Assembly: GCA_036245805.1 (NCBI GenBank)
Contig: BTRK01000004.1
Coordinates: 17,732,001-17,796,000, forward strand
Source of the DNA: Pristionchus mayeri
Lineage: Eukaryota > Nematoda > Chromadorea > Rhabditida > Neodiplogasteridae
DNA: 64,000 nucleotides
Reading direction: 5' to 3'
Below, in pieces: positions 57,976-64,000 of this stretch. The notes beneath the pieces are model-generated. The model had not been told where the DNA came from and ran no database searches. It saw only the letters and a program-made list of their open reading frames with translations. Each line of letters starts with the position of its first letter. Position 1 is the first letter of the stretch. Both the position numbers and the translations under genes were made by a program.

Positions 57976-60807
57976 TGCAATCGGTTTAACCAAACCCAGT
58001 CCCAGTCTAAGTTCCCGCGTGGCATTACCAAGCATTCTCCATTCACCATTGACCTTTCCAAAGTCAACTGTGGTCGGAGGTCACGGAAAATAACGACTTT
58101 CGACACCCAGTACAAGCAACTCCAAGCCACCATTGGCTCAATCCATTCGGATCTCGAATCGATCAAATCCAAATCCATCGCGTTGACCCAAGTGGCGAGT
58201 ATCGATGAGATCTCGACCATCTCCACTGAGATCACGAACCTACTCGTGCAAGCCCATTCCAATTCCATCGATTACAGATCAGCTGAATCGACACTCACTC
58301 GATCGATGGCGAAGATGGTCGATGATGAGAAGAAGGAAGAAGAGATGAACATCAAGGACGTGTTCTTCAAAGGAACCGATGGACGCAGCGGATGGGAACT
58401 GGATCCCTCCAGCGTGAGTGAACACGTTTCTTCCATGAAAGAAAAAGTCGAGTTCACCATAGTGGCAGCAAAGTCGCGTCTCAACGCGCTGTTGCAAGTT
58501 TCCATTCCTCCCCCATCCAACGCCGCTCCCACCACTAGTACTGACGCGTTTTCCTCTCCCCATTCAAACGACCCTCCCTCCTCTGGTACCAATGCCGACA
58601 GTGTTGACCCTTCTCTCCAATCTTTCATTGCGTCGAGCGTTTCGACAATGACATCACTCACTCAGAAGTTGGTCAGCATTGAGGCGCATATTGCTACTAG
58701 TCAATCAAACCCCACTCACCATCCCAATCTGTCCCTTCCGGCGATCAAACTTGAATCTTTCGACGGTTCTGATATTACGAGATGGCCAGCTTACAAGTAT
58801 CAGCTCGATTCTCTAATATTGTCCCAATCCCATCTCAACGAAGTAGAAAAAGCATTCTATGTCCGGTCTAGTCAGAGAGGCACCGCACTCTCACTTGTAT
58901 CATCCATCCCCACCACCCAGAACTTTCTCCAGAAAATCATCGACCGACTAGAGAAAGAGTACGGCCGACAAGACTTGACTCAGTCCACTCTTCTCCAATC
59001 CCTGCTTAGGATTCGCTCCAAGTCCATTCGATTAGAAGACCAACTCGACGCAGTTCGGTCAATGATTAACATAGTGCACACAATTGATGATAGTTGTGGG
59101 TTGAATGGTCTCGTGACACAGCAGCAAATAGCTGATTGCGTTCACTCTCGCTTCATCGCCCTCATTTGGAGACGCAAATCAGATACCTTGCTTGGCGCAC
59201 TTCAGTACATGGAGGACACAATCCGAACTGAACTAGAAGACGTGACGATCACTCGCGCCATATCTGAACGGCATCAGGGTTCTGTTAGCGCTTCTAACAA
59301 TTCTGAATCCTCCCCAAACCACAAGCCGAAATCATCCACTGTTGAGCATTCCATCCCATCCAATGGCAAGTCAACCCAAGGACCAGCGTGTGTTTTCTGC
59401 GGGGAACATGCCTACAGTGGCGAATGCGCACTAGTTGCATCACTCAAGGACAGAATCGATATTCTCAAGCAGAAATCACTTTGCTTCTGTTGTTTCTCCA
59501 GCAAACATACTACTCTCTCTTGCGTTAAGAAATGTAGTGCATGTGCTGGCAAGCACAACAAAGCCATCTGTGAGAAAGTTCTCGATGCATCAGCCAATAC
59601 GGCAACCACTCTCGACCCACACCCCGATAGACTCTACACCACTAGGGCTATCCTCACGAATTCCGATCCAGATTCCGCAGAGGCATTCTACGCTAACATC
59701 CATCTCGATCACGGATCACAAGTCACTCTCATCACTAGGGACGCAGTCAAAAAACTCTCTCTAGCCCCAATCGATAGACGCGCTATGACCATACAAGGAA
59801 TTGACAACAACCCCCCAGTAGTTGATACATTCGATGTTGTCAGAGTAGGACTACTCACCAATCGAGGAGTAGTTGAACTCGAAGCTGTTGTCCGAGATGC
59901 ATCCTCGATCAATACAGTTCATACTTATGCTCTCCCTGACGATGACATCAGTGTACTTCAATCAGCTATTGGATCAGTTCCAAGCCGTTTTTCCAAGGAG
60001 TCCATTACATCAACTGACTTGCTACTGAGTATTGGACACACTCTCAAACTACTCGAGGGTGCTGTAGAGACCAGTCTCCCTTGTGGCTACCGACTTGTTC
60101 AGTCTTCAGTCGGTCCATTCGTAGTCGGTTCCATTCAACCTCCATCCACATCACCTCACACATGTACGAGCTCACCCCTCAATGAGCCCAAGCCTCATCA
60201 CACTACGGGTCATTCACTCATGCACGTGTCAACGAGCAATAACGCGACCCTCACATCGTCTCCCTTTCAAACGCGTACTGTCCATTGCGACCCTCCCAGC
60301 CCTGCGCATTCATCCAGTAATCTCACTGGCCTCGTTTCCTCTGCTTGCACGCTTACACCCCACCCATCCATAGTTGGTATGGTGACAAGTACCAGATTAC
60401 TTTCTAAGTACGGCACTGCCAACCCAACGACCAACACTGAGTGTCAGCCCCGAGCGGTTGCCTCATCTCGATCTCCTCTAATCACTATCACTACGACGAC
60501 ACCTGAGAGATCCCATCCTCACGCGTTCCCAGCAGAACATTCCACATCGCTTTCCATGTGCAGTAGGGAAACACCCAGCCATCCAGAGACTTCCAATTCG
60601 ACGATGATGGCTAAAACTGTCATTCATCACCCATCAACTTCCGTCTACTGTCACTGCGGCATACAGCACAGTGTCTCAACCTCGCATCGAGGGCTTAGTA
60701 CAGACAGAGGCAACCACTCAGTCACTCGTTACACAACCCCACACCCATCCCCCGATTACCACCCACCAAATTACGACCACTGCGCACTCTTCTGCGCTTT
60801 CTCATGA
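57976..60807 (+). CDS. Gag-like protein with zinc knuckles and a protease-like segment
   Basis: Open frame of up to 944 codons; the first in-frame ATG is only at 58306, so the true start is unresolved. Order: coiled-coil-like N-terminus; a Pao gag block (LPAIKLESFDGSDITRWPAY and onward, 58735-58980) as in DUF1759; a helical segment; two zinc knuckles at about 59475-59570 (CFCCFSSKHTTLSC fits CX2CX4HX4C; CSACAGKHNKAIC fits CX2CX3HX4C); then a DUF1758/retropepsin-like segment with LDHGSQVTLIT (59703-59735), where the usual D-S/T-G reads D-H-G. After about 60130 it becomes Ser/Thr/His/Pro-rich until the stop. The pol domains that normally follow are missing. Confidence 0.85.
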   Translation, partial: CNRFNQTQSQSKFPRGITKHSPFTIDLSKVNCGRRSRKITTFDTQYKQLQATIGSIHSDLESIKSKSIALTQVASIDEISTISTEITNLLVQAHSNSIDYRSAESTLTRSMAKMVDDEKKEEEMNIKDVFFKGTDGRSGWELDPSSVSEHVSSMKEKVEFTIVAAKSRLNALLQVSIPPPSNAAPTTSTDAFSSPHSNDPPSSGTNADSVDPSLQSFIASSVSTMTSLTQKLVSIEAHIATSQSNPTHHPNLSLPAIKLESFDGSDITRWPAYKYQLDSLILSQSHLNEVEKAFYVRSSQRGTALSLVSSIPTTQNFLQKIIDRLEKEYGRQDLTQSTLLQSLLRIRSKSIRLEDQLDAVRSMINIVHTIDDSCGLNGLVTQQQIADCVHSRFIALIWRRKSDTLLGALQYMEDTIRTELEDVTITRAISERHQGSVSASNNSESSPNHKPKSSTVEHSIPSNGKSTQGPACVFCGEHAYSGECALVASLKDRIDILKQKSLCFCCFSSKHTTLSCVKKCSACAGKHNKAICEKVLDASANTATTLDPHPDRLYTTRAILTNSDPDSAEAFYANIHLDHGSQVTLITRDAVKKLSLAPIDRRAMTIQGIDNNPPVVDTFDVVRVGLLTNRGVVELEAVVRDASSINTVHTYALPDDDISVLQSAIGSVPSRFSKESITSTDLLLSIGHTLKLLEGAVETSLPCGYRLVQSSVGPFVVGSIQPPSTSPHTCTSSPLNEPKPHHTTGHSLMHVSTSNNATLTSSPFQTRTVHCDPPSPAHSSSNLTGLVSSACTLTPHPSIVGMVTSTRLLSKYGTANPTTNTECQPRAVASSRSPLITITTTTPERSHPHAFPAEHSTSLSMCSRETPSHPETSNSTMMAKTVIHHPSTSVYCHCGIQHSVSTSHRGLSTDRGNHSVTRYTTPHPSPDYHPPNYDHCALFCAFS

Positions 60808-61597
60808 ACATCCAGCCTCGTCCCATTCGGCTGCGCACCCTCATGAAGTTTCTGCGGAGCCCCCCGCATACATCGCGCATTATTCCGCGCAGTCTCACGA
60901 GGTCTATGTGGAGCCCTCTCTCTTCTCATTGCATTCTACCACACTCTCTGATGAAAATTCTATGCAGCCTCCCATGTTCATCGCGCATCCATCGGTGCAA
61001 TCTCACGAGGTTTCATCGGAACTATCTGCCACTAGTTCACACCACCCTCCGATCACTCCTGAGCCCACTCCTCCTTCATCAATGAACAACGATCTCATAC
61101 TTACTACATGTGGCTCACTTGTGACGAATTCATTCAACTCCCAATGTCCAACCAGCATCCCCAGCTTTCATACGATCAATACTAGGGTAGTCAATGCACA
61201 CTCAGGAGCACTCTACTATCCACCATATAGCTCCAGAGATCCCAATCATCGATCGGTGCCCAGTCATTCCCCTCGCTGCGTCACTAGCTCGTACAATTAT
61301 GATCAGGAGTTTCCCATTCCCCATGATAGTATCACTTCAGCCAGAGTAGAGGGAAAGGTACATGCACACAATAGGCGCTTCGCCTATCAGCACAAGCCCA
61401 TCAATCGTAGTGACCACCCAATAAGCACCCGGGCCCTGCCTCTCTCTTCCCTCTCCCCAGGATTCCAGAGTGACCGCACACTGAAATTTTCCAATCATCA
61501 TCAATCCAGTCACTCGGTCAATTCCAGGCTGACAACGGGTCATAGCCCCACTCGACACGACGAGGCCACGCCACTCACGAGCCAGTTCAGCACATGA
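60671..61597 (+). CDS. Second, overlapping Ser/His/Pro-rich frame of the retrotransposon
   Basis: Overlaps the gag frame by 137 nt in the +1 frame and has similar low-complexity composition, with a repeat of the type SAQSHEVxxEPPxFIAH. It could be the original continuation of the gag frame broken by an indel, or be reached by frameshifting. No recognisable domain. Its codon content differs from any RT or integrase. Confidence 0.5.
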   Translation: MSQPRIEGLVQTEATTQSLVTQPHTHPPITTHQITTTAHSSALSHEHPASSHSAAHPHEVSAEPPAYIAHYSAQSHEVYVEPSLFSLHSTTLSDENSMQPPMFIAHPSVQSHEVSSELSATSSHHPPITPEPTPPSSMNNDLILTTCGSLVTNSFNSQCPTSIPSFHTINTRVVNAHSGALYYPPYSSRDPNHRSVPSHSPRCVTSSYNYDQEFPIPHDSITSARVEGKVHAHNRRFAYQHKPINRSDHPISTRALPLSSLSPGFQSDRTLKFSNHHQSSHSVNSRLTTGHSPTRHDEATPLTSQFST

Positions 61598-61893
61598 GAA
61601 GAAAGGCTACGAAGAATCTGCGAGAAGAAGATCGTCCTCCCCGAATGGAGCCAGGAGAGTTCCCCATTTAGAATTCTGCCAGATTGGCACTTTGTAAAAT
61701 TGTATTGTCCCCCAATCATATTTTTCTTGCAATTCTAGGCACATCGTTAATTGTCTTTCTTAATTTACCTTGTTCTTTCAACCCTTCACCACTCAATCCC
61801 CCATCCACCAACCATTCACTCCACTCTCCACCAGATCACCATCCAATCCCAATCCCAAATCCAATTCCACCGTGCACTTTCCGCCGCCGGGAG

Positions 61894-62645
61894 TGTACCG
61901 ATTTCCTCTAAATCGATGCTCAAATTCCATTATTTAAGAAAGAAAATCAACTTTCGCAATCCCAAACCCATTTTGGCACCATGCCAAAAAGAATTCAATT
62001 TTGAATCGCCCGCGCGTTGCGACACTTAATCCATTCTTTCGCAATGTTACGAAATCTTGCGAGATTCCCAAACCAATCGATTTAAACGTGTTTACCACGT
62101 TGTTATTACCGTTTTTATGCGTCAAATCAGTATCTTTCCAATCCTTACTATTTATGCAACCCGTTAGCCTGTGCTTACGGATTGTTTCGTATCCCTTCAC
62201 GTTTTTACCGCTCATACCGGGCGTCGGTCTGTGCCGGCGTCTCGGCACTTCTCTCTCTCTCCCTCGGCCTTATGCCGTTGTAGTCATCACCTCGCATTTC
62301 CATTGCCGTTTGACGAGCATTTCTCATTAATTACCAACTCCATTAAGCGCCAATATCATCGGTGCTTCTCCGTCGTCTCGACGACTGACCGGACCATTCT
62401 ACTTCACTCACTCCAGCGCCTTCTCCAATCTAAAACTGGTTGGAACCTTTCCCCATCAGTTCTAAACTAGTATACCCTTTACTTTCCTTTCCCTTCCATT
62501 TAGCTTATTTAGTGTAGTTTTTCTCGTTCACCTGTTGTGTAATAATTAATTGGGACGATAATCAATGTTTATTAATTAAATCTTTCGCCTTGTCACACCG
62601 AATACACAAATAGCGGACTTCTCTAACCAGTGAGAAGTTCGTATA
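61894..62645 (+). repeat. 3' LTR
   Basis: 752 bp, starts TGTACCGATTTCC, ends GTATA followed by the GATTT duplication. No strong polypurine tract is seen directly upstream (CCGCCGGGAG). Confidence 0.9.
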
Positions 62646-63185
62646 GATTTCGACACAAAAATTATAAAGTTAAATTTTCGATCTTGAGCAAAAACACGCG
62701 ATTGGACATGTTCTCGGCGAAAAAAAGTGCGATATTACGATCGCGATTTTTTTAAAAGAAATTTTTCCCGGGGTGTAAAAGGTCGTAGAATTTGAATCTG
62801 TAATAATCTCTTAGGTAGTAATGACTTTTTTTTTCAGGAACTGCATTTTTCTCGATTTTTCTCATCTCAAAATCAACAATTTTGGATTTTCGCCATTAAC
62901 TTGTGTTCCATTCATTTTCTCTTTAACAACAAAGTTATTGCACTCTACGATTGGATCATTTTAGTTTTTTAGCGACTCATTTACTCAACTTTGAAGGAAG
63001 ATATGAATTTTCGAAGTTTCAAAATGGTGAGAGCCGGCTTTTAGGCAATTTTCAATTTACGGCTCCAAAAACTTTACAGAATGTTACTAGGCCTCAGGCA
63101 CATCAACCACCAAACTGGAGTTCCGATTGAAGCAATTTGAACAGTTTGTAAAAGGGCACCTGCGATCTCTCAGAACACCTGTGAT
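62646..63185. mobile_element. Foldback element, right arm
   Basis: Inverted complement of the left arm from about 57000 back to 56430. The first bases (GATTTCGACACAAAAATT) continue the palindrome broken by the LTR element. Confidence 0.85.
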
Positions 63186-64000
63186 AAAGAATCAGAATAA
63201 CGAATTTAGACGTTTTTAGACCACTCTGGGGCTCTTACAAGAACTTGGCAAAAAGTTTCATCTTTTCCTGTCTATGTTTCTTCATGGCTGCGGTATGTCG
63301 CTACCTTTATATGAGAGGGATAGCGAGAGAATCGACCACATTACAAAAATATAAAATTGATATTTTTAAAAATTCTAAAAAAAAAATGGATAAAGTACTT
63401 TAATCGATGCTCTTTCAAACTGCGTTGGCCAAATATTTAAAAAAAAATTAAATTTCGAGTACGGGCGTCTCGAAGTTGACGGTCTGCACTAAAAAAAGTA
63501 AACCATCCCTCAGAAAAATGATCATAACTTCCTTCAAAATTGAGCTAGAAACTTTTTCTTTTTTTAGAAATGATCGAAAGGAGATTCTCTACAACTTTTC
63601 TGCCAAGCATTTCATTCCAGGTCCAATATCCGAATCGGGGTGGTCGCTTGAGTGAAAACATCGCGCACCTTTTGAAATCGGAAAAACTACTCCGAGCTTT
63701 CTACGCCGATTCAAAGGGTCTACCATAGTAGACTTTCACGATAAAAATCAGATTTTTGTCACCTTGCAGAAAAAATCGGCCCCCGATTTAGTGGGCGGGG
63801 CCAAAAATTTATAAAAACCAAATAACGTTTCCGAGCACCGAATTGGATTAGTTCGATCAATTATGACTAGAAACTAACTAAAATTAAGTTTGGTACAATT
63901 TCTGCGAGTATTCTAACGATGTCTTAGACTCGGGAACAATTTTATTCCAACGGCCATTCTTGGCGTAAGTTCGACCCCTGCCCGGATCAAATGTTTTGCA
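63186..64000. other. AT-rich non-coding right edge
   Basis: No gene, splice-consistent exon or inverted repeat partner found in the window. It may be part of a further repeat that continues beyond the edge. Confidence 0.4.

Larger units (their letters stand above)
57221..62645 (+). mobile_element. Non-autonomous BEL/Pao-type LTR retrotransposon (gag-only)
   Basis: Two 752-bp LTRs flank a 3.9-kb interior. 5-bp duplications GATTT lie at 57216-57220 and 62646-62650. The interior encodes a gag-like protein with BEL/Pao features and a protease-like remnant but no reverse transcriptase, RNase H or integrase. The low LTR divergence (about eight substitutions by eye) shows a fairly recent insertion, so transposition must have relied on proteins supplied in trans. 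Confidence 0.88.

Noticed and set aside
63186..64000. A further foldback partner or gene at the right edge
   Set aside because: No inverted match inside the window and no splice-consistent coding frame.

Overview
The window is nuclear DNA of a nematode. It holds a cuticle collagen, a patched-related (PTR) protein, a divergent C4 nuclear receptor, nematode-type serpentine receptors and many short introns (about 40-60 bp) that cut 1.3-kb coding sequences into 10-16 exons. The intron density suggests a diplogastrid such as Pristionchus; this is an inference.

Layout. 1-3345: 3' end of a ptr gene (+), with an intronless tRNA-Tyr in one intron and a small MITE in another. 4060-5598: cuticular collagen (+). 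6637-7458: secreted Ser/Gly/Ala/Pro repeat protein (+). 8396-45141: four tandem + strand paralogs of a 7-TM protein resembling the gustatory-receptor/LITE-1 type (here GRL-1 to GRL-4: 8396-11962, 15276-20465, 33887-40484, 41536-45141). A decayed serpentine receptor (25.6-27.4 kb, +) and a complete cytochrome P450 (27744-32294, -) lie between GRL-2 and GRL-3. 45.2-50.2 kb: three minus-strand serpentine receptor genes or pseudogenes. 50601-51850: dead mariner. 52582-54678: nuclear hormone receptor (+). 55773-56286: truncated copy of one of the serpentine receptors. 56.4-63.2 kb: foldback element split by a gag-only BEL/Pao-type LTR retrotransposon.

The intact genes fit contact with the environment: chemosensation (GRL, serpentine receptors), xenobiotic or lipid oxidation (P450), ligand-responsive transcription (NHR) and cuticle (collagen, PTR). 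The sequence gives no evidence that they act in one pathway; genomic closeness is the only link.

Mobile DNA is the main structural theme. At least five hAT-like MITEs have 8-bp target-site duplications that can be read directly, and three of them sit within 10 nt of a splice site. Two near-identical 1.55-kb inverted-repeat elements lie 14 kb apart, one carrying a nested insertion whose empty site is kept in the other copy. The LTR element has a 5-bp duplication, and its empty site can be read from the opposite arm of the foldback element it entered. Exon models were made by hand from GT/AG signals, reading phase and comparison between paralogs; boundaries may be off by a base or two.
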